Origin: Bacteroidales bacterium
GTDB lineage: Bacteria > Bacteroidota > Bacteroidia > Bacteroidales > UBA3663
Assembly (NCBI GenBank): GCA_017618715.1
Contig: JAFZTS010000079.1
Span: forward strand, 1-64,000
Reading direction: 5' to 3'
Length of the DNA stretch: 64,000 nucleotides
The notes beneath the pieces are model-generated. The model was not told the origin of the DNA. It ran no database searches and saw only the letters and a list, made by a program, of their open reading frames with translations. The translations under genes were made by a program, and so were the position numbers. Positions 53,260 to 62,873 of this stretch are shown here, piece after piece (within the stretch, counting starts at the first letter, position 1; each line of letters opens with the position of its first letter).

Positions 53260-53341
53260 TACGGGTAGTGGGACTCGAACCCACACGCCTCGCGACACCA
53301 GATCCTAAGTCTGGCCTGTCTACCAATTTCAGCATACCCGC
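53260..53341 (-). tRNA. tRNA-Leu (anticodon UAG)
   Basis: An 82-base cloverleaf on the minus strand. The acceptor GCGGGTA pairs with TACCCGT (one G-T pair). The anticodon stem CCAGA/TCTGG holds loop CTTAGGA with anticodon TAG. A long variable arm and TpsiC loop GGGTTCGAGTCCC are present. CCA is not encoded. A perfect promoter lies just upstream at 53360-53391. Confidence 0.95.
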
Positions 53342-53359
53342 ATGCCACTTTTGCGGGCG

Positions 53360-53391
53360 CAAAGATACAACAAAAAATACGAACTTCCAAA
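53360..53391 (-). promoter_or_regulatory. Promoter of tRNA-Leu
   Basis: Minus strand TTTG (53388-53391), 20-base spacer, TATCTTTG (53360-53367), ~18 bases before the mature 5' end. The block just upstream, CCGAAAAAATTTGGAA, closely matches that of the promoter at 3780-3811. Confidence 0.82.
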
Positions 53392-53404
53392 TTTTTTCGG
53401 AAAA

Positions 53405-54559
53405 TTATTCACTTTCCGGCTCTTTGCGTGGCGCCAACGTGTGCTGCATGATATACTGACGTGCTGCTTCGATGATGTCATCACTATGTTTTTGGAAAGC
53501 CGACAAGCTATCCATATCGATTTTGAGGCCTGGCGACGGGTCAATGCCCGATTCGGTACTTTGTCCATTCTCATCGGTCATCGGACATGCCGAAAAACGC
53601 ATGGACCAGCCATTGGGCAACACGCTCTCGAACGGCAAACCCGATCCGCCGCCTGTGCGGTCGCCACAAATCTTAATCATCTTGGGCAGAAGAATCCCAG
53701 TAGAGTCGGGGGTCATCGTTCCGTCGAGGGCACGCATGATCTGCACGAAATTGTTGGCTGCACTGAAGCAATGACGATTGGTGAGAATCACGACAGGACG
53801 CTTCGAGGCATTCCACGACATGCGATCGTCAACAGGCTCGACATAGAGCGGTTCGGGCTTGGAGAAATCATCATGCCCACGTCCGACCTTGTGACGGATA
53901 TATCCGTAGAGCGTCTTTTCGGTAGCGAAACGTTCGGCCAGCGTGACAGCATTGGCCAATGAGCCTCCTCCATTGTTGCGAATGTCGAGAATCAGGCCAT
54001 TGGCGTTGCGAATGAGGGCAAGAACATAATCGAGGTTGGTGGCTCCGATAGCGCTATTGAACGAACTGTACCGAACGTAAGCCACCGAGTCGCGACGATA
54101 CATCACATACTGCATACCGGCCGTGTACCAGTAATTGGTGCCAAGATAGTACTCGCGCACGAGATTGTCGTCGTAGTTGTTGGGGTAATCCTCGTACCAT
54201 GACCAATATCGCGCTATATTGAATGGTGCATATACGTCGATATGACCGTCGCGCAACGTATCGATCATCTCGTCGAGCACATTGAAAAGCTCGAATTGCG
54301 TCTTGATGGAATCGTCGAAAAGAGGGGCATACTTGCGATGTACACCATCCCAATCGACACCTTTCTCATCGAAGAAGCAATAATGCTGGTCGAGCGTCTG
54401 CCAAAACGCCTCAAAATTGCCACGCAGGCTATCGTCCTGCTCCATCAGGTCATCATCGAGACAACTCGAGAGAGAGAAGATGAACGACAACAGGCAGCAA
54501 AGAGAAGCAAGACGTGAACCGCGAGTTATGGATGAACTTTTGGAATTATCAATATGCAT
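53405..54559 (-). CDS. S41-family peptidase lipoprotein
   Basis: A 384-residue lipoprotein (lipobox SLSSC). The N-terminal helical region has NFEAFWQTLDQHYCFFDEKGVDWD; the S41 domain has GLILDIRNNGGGS and the nucleophile S266 in RHCFSAANN. No clear PDZ domain is seen, unlike the CtpA-type gene at 59113. It likely cleaves periplasmic or surface peptides; target unknown. It overlaps the upstream outer-membrane protein gene by 11 bases, so the true start could be slightly later. Confidence 0.85.
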   Translation of the reverse strand: MHIDNSKSSSITRGSRLASLCCLLSFIFSLSSCLDDDLMEQDDSLRGNFEAFWQTLDQHYCFFDEKGVDWDGVHRKYAPLFDDSIKTQFELFNVLDEMIDTLRDGHIDVYAPFNIARYWSWYEDYPNNYDDNLVREYYLGTNYWYTAGMQYVMYRRDSVAYVRYSSFNSAIGATNLDYVLALIRNANGLILDIRNNGGGSLANAVTLAERFATEKTLYGYIRHKVGRGHDDFSKPEPLYVEPVDDRMSWNASKRPVVILTNRHCFSAANNFVQIMRALDGTMTPDSTGILLPKMIKICGDRTGGGSGLPFESVLPNGWSMRFSACPMTDENGQSTESGIDPSPGLKIDMDSLSAFQKHSDDIIEAARQYIMQHTLAPRKEPESE

Positions 54560-55454
54560 CGTAGGGCGAACGTTTTAGGAGACTTGCCTTGCGGCGACTG
54601 AATGGCAGGTACTGATAAACCCAGCCGATAACGAACTCGAAGCTGCTATAGCGTGTCGTGATATCGTTGATATCCATCGTCTCGATGTGATACGAGCCAC
54701 CCAGACGCAGCACGGAATCAAAACGGCGGAACCAAGGGATGACAGCCAACGGGAAATCGACCGCGAGCTGCACATCAAGATCCTGCTGGTTGTGAAGCGA
54801 TGTGAAATGGAAGGTTTCGGAGGACGAGTCGAGATAGAACGTCTCATAATAGCTGGCTCCGTACTCCGGACAGAAGCCCATACCGAGCAAAGGCGCATGA
54901 GCCTGAAGCATCACCCTCATGCCTTGTGCTGACGGAGACTGGAAACGATAGCACACTGCTCCTGCAGCTCCAAGGTTGGTGGTGACACGTGCTGTAGCCG
55001 GATTATTGGACGATGCAATCTTCAAATTGTAGTCGAAGCCGAGATCAATGCCGGCATAAGGGCCCAGATAGAACGACCACGGGGAACTTGCGGGGCGAAT
55101 GTCCAAAGTCGAAGGGTCAAGACTGTCAGACCAACGTCGCAGGATGCCATAGCGATAACGCAGACGACCGGCCCAAGCTTCACTGTCGTGTCCGTGGTCT
55201 TCGCCCGTCGAGAATGCGATGTCGGCGAACTGCCAACTGGTCCAATCGAGATTGCGATGCATGCGCCAACGCTGTCCTTCGAGGCTGATGCAGGAACCCG
55301 TATAGAGGAGCGGAGTCAGATAAGTGTCGCGCATCCTGCCCTGACCTATACGCAACGAGAGGATATTGGTGACGGGACGCGGAAGTTCATCCTGTGCCAA
55401 TAAATGCACGGGGATGAACAGTAAAGCCCATGCCAGATATATGAATCTTTTCAT
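54549..55454 (-). CDS. Predicted outer-membrane protein, possibly DUF3316
   Basis: A 301-residue protein with a signal peptide (ending VHLLAQ). The segment RPVTNILSLRIGQGRMRDTYLTPLLYTG and the beta-strand pattern that follows resemble DUF3316 proteins, which are predicted barrels of unknown function. I am not certain of the family. It starts six bases after the parC stop. Confidence 0.65.
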   Translation of the reverse strand: MKRFIYLAWALLFIPVHLLAQDELPRPVTNILSLRIGQGRMRDTYLTPLLYTGSCISLEGQRWRMHRNLDWTSWQFADIAFSTGEDHGHDSEAWAGRLRYRYGILRRWSDSLDPSTLDIRPASSPWSFYLGPYAGIDLGFDYNLKIASSNNPATARVTTNLGAAGAVCYRFQSPSAQGMRVMLQAHAPLLGMGFCPEYGASYYETFYLDSSSETFHFTSLHNQQDLDVQLAVDFPLAVIPWFRRFDSVLRLGGSYHIETMDINDITTRYSSFEFVIGWVYQYLPFSRRKASLLKRSPYDAY

Positions 55455-55460
55455 CGGTTC

Positions 55461-58256
55461 TCAAAACAGTGTTTCAGTAGGGACTTCCTCTTCAGGCTCC
55501 TCCCCTTCTACATCATCCTCGGCAACATCGTTGGTTTCAGGGACGCGAAGCGGCTGGATTTCCTCGATGCTTGCCACCTTATAAGGAGTAATCTTCTTGC
55601 CCTTGGTATTGATACTTCGGATGGGAATGAACTCGTCGGCATCGACCTCGAGAGCAGGACGGAACTGGTCGGGCTTGCCGAAAGTGAGACGGAAACGCGG
55701 ATATGGCGTGTCGATGACCAAGGGCTGAGGTTTCTGAGGCTCGACTGGCGCTGTTTCCGTCGCCGGCATATCGACCTCTTCCTCCTCACTGGAAACGGGA
55801 GCCACAACCTCGGGCAAATAATGCAATCCCACGGCAATCTTGAAGCGTTTCGGGTCGCCCAACATATTCTGTTTGCTCGAACGCGCATCAAGCAAGGAGC
55901 GCTTCAGATTGTAGCACTTCATTTCCTTGTCCCAAAGAATAAAGGTCCACACCTTGCGCGGGTCATATTTCTCGACGCGAAGAACATTCGGCTCGAAATG
56001 AACGGTCTCCTCGAATTTCGTGATATAGTATTCCCAGTTGTCGAGAATGACAAGCACGCGATCCTCGCTAAGAAACTCGCCAAGATACTGTCCCTGCTTG
56101 TTGTAATTGATTCGCTGGACATCGGGATCCCACCATACGGGACGTCCGCCAAGCGTCGAGCCACCCTTCGAGACGAGCTGAATCTTCTGGACATCGGCCT
56201 TGGTGAGCAGGTTGCCCTTCACGCCACGCCCCTTGATGGGTGTCTCGGCAAAGTCGCGCTCGAAGTTGACGACCTTCGAATTGCGCAGCTTCGACTTGAT
56301 GAACACCCTGATAACCTCGGCCTCACCGTTCTGGTTGGCGCTGAAATATACGATGCGTGAACCATCCTTGCCCTGGGTGATGTCGTAAGTCTTGTCGCGC
56401 ATCACCGATGTGATGGCAAAGCGCTTGATCATGTGAGGGCCTCCCTTGCCGTCACGATAGACAACGTTGTAGATGGTACGGTTGTCGTTCTTGCGATAGA
56501 CGTTCAGATAGAGCACATCCTTGCCGATAAAGATCTTCTGATCGACCTTCACCACCTTATACTGTCCATTCTTGTAGATAACCAATATCTCGTCAATCTC
56601 AGAGCAGTTGCAGATGAACTCTGATTCGGACTGCTTGAGACCCGTACCCATGAATCCCTCGGCTTTGTTGAACCAAAGCTTCATGTTCGACTCGATGACC
56701 TTGGTGGCATCGACCGAATCGAAGTTGCGAATCTCGGTCATACGCGGATGATCGGCGCCATACTTCTCTTTGAGGTGCTCAAACCACTTGATGGTATAAT
56801 TGGTGAGATGCTTGAGGTTCCTTTCGACTTCGCGAATCTTCTTCTTGGTTTGAAGAATGTCCTCCTCGGCCTTCTGGCTGTTGAACTTATGGATACGAGC
56901 CATCTTGATATCCTCAAGGCGCAGCAGGTCGTCGCGTGTCACTTCTCGAACAAAGTCCTTCTTGAACGGTTCGAGCCGCATGTCGATATAGGCGAGTGCC
57001 GTGTCAAGGTCCTTGGCCTGTTCGTACTCCTGACCCTTGTAGATGCGTTCCTCGATAAAGATTTTTTCGAGCGAACACGTCATGAGGTGTTCCAACAACT
57101 CGCCCTTGCTGACCTCCAGCTCCTGACGAAGCAGTTCCTTGGTATTCTCAGCCGAACGGCGAAGCACCTCGCTCACGGTCAAGAAGTGGGGCTTCTTGTC
57201 GTAAATGACACAGCAGTTGGGCGAAATGGAAATCTCGCAGTCGGTGAAGGCATAAAGTGCGTCGATGGTCCTGTCGCTCGATACGCCCGGCATCAGGTGA
57301 ACGACAATCTCGGCATGGTCGCTGGTGAAATCATCGAAGCTCTTGATCTTGATCTTGCCCTTCTCAATGGCCTTGCGTATCGACTCGATGAGCGAATCGG
57401 TGGTCTTGCCAAACGGCACATCGGTGATGCGGAGCGACTTCTGGTCGATCTTATCGATGCGACTGCGCACCTTGACTACACCGCCACGAGCTCCATCGTG
57501 GTATTTCGAGACATCGATGAGACCACCCGTCGGGAAATCGGGGTACAGTTCGAAGGGTTCGCCCTTGAGGCAAGCTATCGATGCATCGAGCAGTTCGTTG
57601 AAGTTATGAGGCAGGATCTTTGACGATAGACCTACGGCAATACCCTCCACGCCCTGAGCGAGGAGCAGCGGGAACTTGATGGGCAGATTGATGGGTTCCT
57701 TCTTGCGTCCATCGTACGACAGCTGCCATGGGGTAATCTTGTTGTTGAACACCACTTCGAGAGCGAACTTCGAAAGACGTGCCTCGATATATCGGGGCGC
57801 AGCAGCCGAGTCACCTGTGAGGATGTTGCCCCAGTTACCCTGACAGTCGATGAGCAGCTCCTTCTGTCCAAGTTGTACCAAGGCATCGCCAATACTGGCA
57901 TCGCCATGCGGATGGTATTGCATGGTCTGTCCCACAATGTTAGCCACCTTGTTGAAGCGTCCATCGTCGATCACCTTCATGGCATGGAGGATGCGGCGCT
58001 GTACGGGTTTAAGGCCATCGGCAAGATGCGGGACGGCACGCTCCAGAATAACGTAGCTCGCATAGTCGAGGAACCAGTTCTGGTACATGCCACCCAAATG
58101 ATGTATCTTGTCGTCGGTGACATCGTCGTCATTGTGCGGCTTGTAGCCATTGCCCCCTATCAAGGTTTCTTCGACGGTCTCTTCATCTCCATCGGCAGCA
58201 TAAGCAGCCTCATCGGGATTGAGTTCCAGGTCATCGTTCTTCTCGTCGTCGATCAT
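55461..58256 (-). CDS. parC: DNA topoisomerase IV subunit A
   Basis: A 931-residue protein. The N-terminal winged-helix and tower region carry the catalytic tyrosine Y156 in APRYIEARL and the segment YHPHGDASIGDAL; a coiled-coil gate follows (~430-480), and the C-terminal beta-pinwheel (~530-830) precedes an acidic tail of low complexity. The ~50-residue acidic N-terminal extension and the tail are as in Bacteroidota ParC. The enzyme unlinks daughter chromosomes with ParE, which is not in the window. At the position equivalent to GyrA Ser83 there is A120; this is probably normal for the group. Confidence 0.93.
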   Translation of the reverse strand: MIDDEKNDDLELNPDEAAYAADGDEETVEETLIGGNGYKPHNDDDVTDDKIHHLGGMYQNWFLDYASYVILERAVPHLADGLKPVQRRILHAMKVIDDGRFNKVANIVGQTMQYHPHGDASIGDALVQLGQKELLIDCQGNWGNILTGDSAAAPRYIEARLSKFALEVVFNNKITPWQLSYDGRKKEPINLPIKFPLLLAQGVEGIAVGLSSKILPHNFNELLDASIACLKGEPFELYPDFPTGGLIDVSKYHDGARGGVVKVRSRIDKIDQKSLRITDVPFGKTTDSLIESIRKAIEKGKIKIKSFDDFTSDHAEIVVHLMPGVSSDRTIDALYAFTDCEISISPNCCVIYDKKPHFLTVSEVLRRSAENTKELLRQELEVSKGELLEHLMTCSLEKIFIEERIYKGQEYEQAKDLDTALAYIDMRLEPFKKDFVREVTRDDLLRLEDIKMARIHKFNSQKAEEDILQTKKKIREVERNLKHLTNYTIKWFEHLKEKYGADHPRMTEIRNFDSVDATKVIESNMKLWFNKAEGFMGTGLKQSESEFICNCSEIDEILVIYKNGQYKVVKVDQKIFIGKDVLYLNVYRKNDNRTIYNVVYRDGKGGPHMIKRFAITSVMRDKTYDITQGKDGSRIVYFSANQNGEAEVIRVFIKSKLRNSKVVNFERDFAETPIKGRGVKGNLLTKADVQKIQLVSKGGSTLGGRPVWWDPDVQRINYNKQGQYLGEFLSEDRVLVILDNWEYYITKFEETVHFEPNVLRVEKYDPRKVWTFILWDKEMKCYNLKRSLLDARSSKQNMLGDPKRFKIAVGLHYLPEVVAPVSSEEEEVDMPATETAPVEPQKPQPLVIDTPYPRFRLTFGKPDQFRPALEVDADEFIPIRSINTKGKKITPYKVASIEEIQPLRVPETNDVAEDDVEGEEPEEEVPTETLF

Positions 58257-58280
58257 AGGAATATTTAGGATGTAAGGATG

Positions 58281-58961
58281 TTAGAAATAAAAAGTCAAGC
58301 CAATGCGGTGCGTACCCATCTTGAAGTGGCTTTTCGATTCATCATAGATGGTTTGGAAGCGAAAGCTGCTTTCGAACGGAATAGCGTAGAAATAAGACAC
58401 CTGGAAATGATTGCCAAGGATGACTCCTACACCGAGGTCAAGTTTCCAAACGCGTGTGCTGGTGCGATATTCCGAATCGACTTCATTGAGGCGCTTTGCC
58501 GATTCGGGATCCTGCCTGAACAATTCATACAAGTCAAAATCGTTAAGCGCGAAATTACATTGGGGACCTCCAAAGACATAGGGAATGATGAGGTCGGAGA
58601 AGAACGGCAGCTCAAGGTCGTAACGCACATGGAGAGGAACGCAGAAATAGCGCAGCTTATCCATGACGCCGGCTCCATTCGATTCGATATCGGCCATTTC
58701 CTGCGAATAGACGAACGAAGCATCGAGACCGAAATTCAGGATCGGCAATGACACCCGTGCAATGAAGCCAGCATAATATCCACCTGAACTGTCGTAATGC
58801 CATCCTGTATTCATGAAGCCCGTTCCAGTGCCGTCAACCTTGGTAATATTTCCACCCGCAGTGATGCCCCAACGGAAGATGTCACTCTCGGCATATACAC
58901 TCTCCAGCGAGAGCAAAGCACATACCAAAAGGATACCAATTCTCTTCAAAAATGTACGCAT
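58281..58961 (-). CDS. Outer-membrane beta-barrel protein (PorT-like)
   Basis: A 226-residue protein starting MRTFLKRIG with a signal peptide ending ESVYA. It has beta-barrel features (GITAGGNITKVDG, GYYAGFIARVSLP, final strand RIGLTFYF). It belongs to the same broad class as the two barrels at 23415-24810 but shares little sequence with them. An in-frame upstream start at 59051 lacks a signal peptide and lies upstream of the promoter. It leads the operon that includes parC. Confidence 0.8.
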   Translation of the reverse strand: MRTFLKRIGILLVCALLSLESVYAESDIFRWGITAGGNITKVDGTGTGFMNTGWHYDSSGGYYAGFIARVSLPILNFGLDASFVYSQEMADIESNGAGVMDKLRYFCVPLHVRYDLELPFFSDLIIPYVFGGPQCNFALNDFDLYELFRQDPESAKRLNEVDSEYRTSTRVWKLDLGVGVILGNHFQVSYFYAIPFESSFRFQTIYDESKSHFKMGTHRIGLTFYF

Positions 58962-58989
58962 TGTGTAATATAAACAGAATAATTTGCTG

Positions 58990-59022
58990 CAAAGATAAGG
59001 CATTTTGCCCACTTTTCCCAAA
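58990..59022 (-). promoter_or_regulatory. Promoter of the barrel-parC operon
   Basis: Minus strand TTTG (59019-59022), 21-base spacer, TATCTTTG (58990-58997). Leader of ~25 bases. Confidence 0.72.
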
Positions 59023-59057
59023 GATTGTCCGAAAAAAAACAAAAAACACAATCATTT

Positions 59058-59089
59058 TTTGGATAATCAAAAAAAAATCGCGATATTTG
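59058..59089 (+). promoter_or_regulatory. Promoter of the S41-PepC operon
   Basis: TTTG (59058-59061), 20-base spacer, GATATTTG (59082-59089), one mismatch to TAnnTTTG. Leader of ~18 bases. Confidence 0.55.
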
Positions 59090-59112
59090 CCCAAATTTTT
59101 AACATTTAGAAC

Positions 59113-60738
59113 ATGAAGAAAAGGATGTTTGGCCTCATTGGCCTCATCGTAAGCCTAACCGTATGCTTGGCCTGCCCCTCACAGGCTTTGGCACAATCAT
59201 CGGACACCCGCAACAAGAAGAAAGTGGAGGACCTACACCTCGATGCACAACAATACATGGAGATATTGGGCTCTGCCATCACAACCTTGCAGGGACAGTA
59301 TGTTGACACCATTGACTGGGGGAAAGCGTTGGCAACGGGTGTGAAAGCAATGTTGACCGAGCTTGATCCTTATTGCGAATTCTACAGTGAGGAAGACCAG
59401 TCGGACTTCAAGACGATGACAACCGGCGAATACGGCGGAATAGGCGCACTGATACAACAGCGTGGCGATACGGTAATCATAGCAAACCCCTACGAGGGCC
59501 GACCTGCCATGGAAGCTGGTGTACGTGTGGGTGATGCCATCCTCAGCATCGATGGCGAGAGCATGCTCAAGAAGAACACTTCCGAAGTGAGCGAAAAGTT
59601 GCGCGGACAAGCGGGGACGACGTTCAACCTTCGTGTGAAACGTCCATACGTCGATGAACCCATTGACTTCGAGATTCATCGTCGCAAGATCTTGCTCGAC
59701 GCGGTGCCCTATTATGGCTGGCTCAACGATAGCGTGGCCTATATCTTCCTGTCGCAGTTCACCGACAAGGCCGGGCAGGAGGTACAGGATGCACTCGTCA
59801 AGTTGCGTGCAGACAAGGAACATCAGCTCAAGGGCCTCGTCTTCGACCTGCGCCAGAACGGTGGCGGTTTGCTCGAAGAGGCTGTGAAGATTGTCGGCAT
59901 GTTTGTGCCCAAAGGCAGTCCCGTGGTCGAAACCAAGGCCAAGCGCCCGGAATGGAACAGCGCCTATCGCACCAACACCGTGCCCATCGAACCCAACCTC
60001 CCCATTGTCAGTCTTATTGACCGAAACACCGCGTCGGCTGCTGAAATCCTAAGCGGGTCACTTCAGGATTTGGACCGTGCTGTGATTATGGGTGAACGTT
60101 CGTTCGGCAAGGGCTTGGTACAGAGCACCCGTCCGCTGCCTTACAACACGCTGATGAAATTCACGACGGCCAAATACTACATTCCTTCAGGACGCTGTAT
60201 CCAGGTCATCAATTACAAACTGGGCGAGGCCGAACAGATACCCGACTCACTTACCCACGTGTTCTACACCACCAATGGGCGTGAAGTTCGTGATGGGCGC
60301 GGCATCAAACCCGATGTCGAGGAAAAGCCGCAGCAGATGTCTGGGCTTGCTTATTACCTCGACCGCGAATATCTCACCTTCGACTATGCTACACGCTATC
60401 GCCAACAGCATGAAACCATCGCACCCCTCCGCGAGTTCAAGCTCTCGGACGAGGAATATGATGCGTTCTGCAAGGAAGCCCTCGCACACAAGAAAGACAG
60501 CATCCTGACCATGCTGAAGGTCTTCGACATGAAGCATGACCTCGATTCGCTGCGTGACGAGATCAAGGATGAGGTGGCCAACGAAATCATCCTTCGCTAC
60601 TATTATCAGCGGGGACAGTCAGAGCACAGCCTGCTCCAGGATACCCTCGTGAAGAAAGCAGCCCAACTTGTCGCAGACCAGAAACGATACAGCGACATCC
60701 TGCAACCGGCAAACAAGAAAAACAAAGATAAAAAATAG
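59113..60738 (+). CDS. Carboxy-terminal processing peptidase (S41, CtpA-like)
   Basis: A 541-residue periplasmic protein with a signal peptide (ending QALAQ). It has an N-terminal helical region, a PDZ domain (~95-180; GGIGALIQQRGDTVIIANPYEG), the S41 core with VFDLRQNGGG, and the Ser-Lys dyad S308 (NTASAAEILSG) and K333 (SFGKGLVQ). A C-terminal helical extension of ~120 residues follows. Such peptidases trim C-termini of periplasmic proteins. First gene of a rightward operon with pepC two bases after its stop. Confidence 0.93.
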   Translation: MKKRMFGLIGLIVSLTVCLACPSQALAQSSDTRNKKKVEDLHLDAQQYMEILGSAITTLQGQYVDTIDWGKALATGVKAMLTELDPYCEFYSEEDQSDFKTMTTGEYGGIGALIQQRGDTVIIANPYEGRPAMEAGVRVGDAILSIDGESMLKKNTSEVSEKLRGQAGTTFNLRVKRPYVDEPIDFEIHRRKILLDAVPYYGWLNDSVAYIFLSQFTDKAGQEVQDALVKLRADKEHQLKGLVFDLRQNGGGLLEEAVKIVGMFVPKGSPVVETKAKRPEWNSAYRTNTVPIEPNLPIVSLIDRNTASAAEILSGSLQDLDRAVIMGERSFGKGLVQSTRPLPYNTLMKFTTAKYYIPSGRCIQVINYKLGEAEQIPDSLTHVFYTTNGREVRDGRGIKPDVEEKPQQMSGLAYYLDREYLTFDYATRYRQQHETIAPLREFKLSDEEYDAFCKEALAHKKDSILTMLKVFDMKHDLDSLRDEIKDEVANEIILRYYYQRGQSEHSLLQDTLVKKAAQLVADQKRYSDILQPANKKNKDKK

Positions 60739-60740
60739 AA

Positions 60741-61967
60741 ATGAAAATGAAGAAAATCATGCTCTGCGGCATTGCCGCCATCCTCTCGTGCGCTGCCATT
60801 GCACAAGATGAAGCAAAGAACGACTCTGTCAAGGGTTTCCAGTTCACCACTATCGATTCGTTGGCCATCACCCCTGTCAAGAACCAGAAGAATGCCGGCA
60901 CCTGCTGGAGTTATTCCGGCCTAAGTTTCCTTGAGAGTGAGGTACTCAAAAAGACTGGTAAGGTCTATGACTTCTCGGAGATGTTTGTCATATCGAAAAC
61001 GTATCTTGACCGTGCCGAAAAGTCGGTGCGCACCCACGGTGACGTCAGCTTTGCCCAGGGCGGATCGTTCGTCGATGTCTTCTACTGCCTTCGCAACTAC
61101 GGCCTCATCCCCGACAGCGAGATGCCAGCCGGTGTGATGTACGGCGATACACTCAGCAACCACAGCGAACTCAGCGCCATGACCGACCCCATCGTCAAGG
61201 CCGCTGCCAGTGCCCGCAAACTCCAGTTCAGCCCCGATGGCGAACCACTTTGGAAGAAGAGCCTGCGTGCCGTTCATGAAGTCTATCTCGGCAAGGTTCC
61301 CGAGACCTTCACCTACGAAGGCAAGACCTACACCCCCATGTCCTTCGCAGCAAGCACAGGTCTCAACCCTGATGACTACGTCTCAATCACTTCGTTCACC
61401 CACCACCCCTATTCTACGGGTGCCAACAAGGGCAAGGGCTTCGTCATTGAGGTGCAGGACAACTGGCGCTGGGGCGAGAGCCTCAACCTCGAGCTCGATG
61501 ACTTCATGCAGGTTATCGACGATGCCATCAAGGCAGGCTACACCGTGCTCTGGGGCGGCGACGTCAGTGAGGATGGTTTCACCCGCGACGGCCTTGCCGT
61601 ATATCCCGACATGGAGGCTCCCGACGCTCCCGGTGCCGATCAGGCACGCTGGCTCCGTCTGGACCGCAGCGCCAAGGGCAAGGAGCTCAGCGAAAAGCCT
61701 CTGCCACAGAAGAAGGTTACCGCCGAGGAGCGTCAGCGCGGCTACGACAACTTCGAGACAGGCGACGACCATGGCATGCATCTCTTCGGCATCGCCAAGG
61801 ACCAGGAGGGCAACCTTTACTATCTGATCAAGAACAGCTGGGGCGTCACCGGAAAGTATGACGGCATCTGGTACATGACACCCGAATTCGCTCGTGCCAA
61901 GACCCTCAACTACGTCGTCAACAAGAATGCCATTTCGAAGGCCATTCGCGCCAAATACGGCATCTGA
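60741..61967 (+). CDS. pepC: C1-family aminopeptidase C (PepC/bleomycin hydrolase-like)
   Basis: A 408-residue protein with a signal peptide (ending AAIAQ), unlike cytoplasmic PepC. Papain-type catalytic residues are C55 in AGTCWSYS, H344 in DDHGMHL and N365 in IKNSWG. It probably acts as an aminopeptidase in the periplasm or outside. The start two bases after the preceding stop implies coexpression with the S41 peptidase. Confidence 0.9.
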   Translation: MKMKKIMLCGIAAILSCAAIAQDEAKNDSVKGFQFTTIDSLAITPVKNQKNAGTCWSYSGLSFLESEVLKKTGKVYDFSEMFVISKTYLDRAEKSVRTHGDVSFAQGGSFVDVFYCLRNYGLIPDSEMPAGVMYGDTLSNHSELSAMTDPIVKAAASARKLQFSPDGEPLWKKSLRAVHEVYLGKVPETFTYEGKTYTPMSFAASTGLNPDDYVSITSFTHHPYSTGANKGKGFVIEVQDNWRWGESLNLELDDFMQVIDDAIKAGYTVLWGGDVSEDGFTRDGLAVYPDMEAPDAPGADQARWLRLDRSAKGKELSEKPLPQKKVTAEERQRGYDNFETGDDHGMHLFGIAKDQEGNLYYLIKNSWGVTGKYDGIWYMTPEFARAKTLNYVVNKNAISKAIRAKYGI

Positions 61968-61970
61968 TCA

Positions 61971-62837
61971 ATGCATAATTTCGACACTACCATATCGACT
62001 TTGAGCGACATTTCTCAAAGCGAGCTTCACCACTACGGCATCGAGGGGATTCCCTTCCCTTCGGTGCCGGAACTGCGTGAATTTGTCGATATTTGTCGCT
62101 CGGTACTCTTTCCAGGCTATTTTGGAAAGAATGTGGTGACAGGTGGTCTGCAATACCACATTGGCGTAGGCGTGGAACGTCTTTACGAAAAGATCTGCAA
62201 GCAGTTCATGGCAGGCATTGCCTTTGCACAAGGCGATGACTTCGTGGAACGCGAGGTGGTGAACGATGCTGCCAAACGCCGCGCCAAAACGTTTGTCGAA
62301 ACACTTCCCCAGCTTCGCGAAATACTGGCCACCGACGTCGTGGCCATGTACCGCAATGACCCGGCTGCCAACAATCTTGGGGAGGTTATCCTATGCTATC
62401 CCGGCATGCATGCCATCACCAACTACCGCATTGCCCATGCCATCTACGAACTTGACGTACCGCTCATTCCCCGTATGATCACCGAGCTTGCCCATAGCGA
62501 GACGGGCATCGACATCCATCCGGGAGCCACCATCGGCCCTTCGTTTGCCATCGATCATGGCACAGGCGTTGTCATAGGTGCAACAGCTATCCTGGGTCAT
62601 CATGTCACACTCTATCAAGGCGTGACACTCGGCGCCAAGAACTTCCCGCAAGAGCCCGACGGATCGCTCGTCAAGGGCATAGCACGTCACCCTATCCTCG
62701 GCAACAATGTGGTGGTCTATGCCAACGCTACCATCCTGGGGCGCGTCCATATCGGCGACAACACTACTATAGGCGGCAACCTCTGGGTCACCCACGACGT
62801 GCCTGCCAACACAAAGTTATTCTACAACGCTCAATGA
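61971..62837 (+). CDS. cysE: Serine O-acetyltransferase
   Basis: A 288-residue enzyme: an N-terminal helical domain (~1-165), then a left-handed beta-helix of hexapeptide repeats (GIDIHPGATIGPSFAIDHGTG, IGATAILGHHVTLYQGVTLG, NVVVYANATILGRVHIGDN). It makes O-acetylserine, the precursor of cysteine, from serine and acetyl-CoA. The N-terminal size fits the EpsC-like group. It starts four bases after pepC. Confidence 0.93.
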   Translation: MHNFDTTISTLSDISQSELHHYGIEGIPFPSVPELREFVDICRSVLFPGYFGKNVVTGGLQYHIGVGVERLYEKICKQFMAGIAFAQGDDFVEREVVNDAAKRRAKTFVETLPQLREILATDVVAMYRNDPAANNLGEVILCYPGMHAITNYRIAHAIYELDVPLIPRMITELAHSETGIDIHPGATIGPSFAIDHGTGVVIGATAILGHHVTLYQGVTLGAKNFPQEPDGSLVKGIARHPILGNNVVVYANATILGRVHIGDNTTIGGNLWVTHDVPANTKLFYNAQ

Positions 62838-62873
62838 CAAGACAGGCCTATACGTGCCTGCCGGTTACCATTC

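Noticed and set aside
57890-57910. Quinolone-resistance change in ParC (Ala at the Ser83-equivalent position)
   Set aside because: The segment HGDASIGDA is probably the normal form in this group; without relatives for comparison no resistance claim is justified.
62838-62873. Terminator between cysE and the RNA methyltransferase gene
   Set aside because: CAGGC/GCCTG can pair but the stem is short and no T run follows; the genes seem to continue as one operon.
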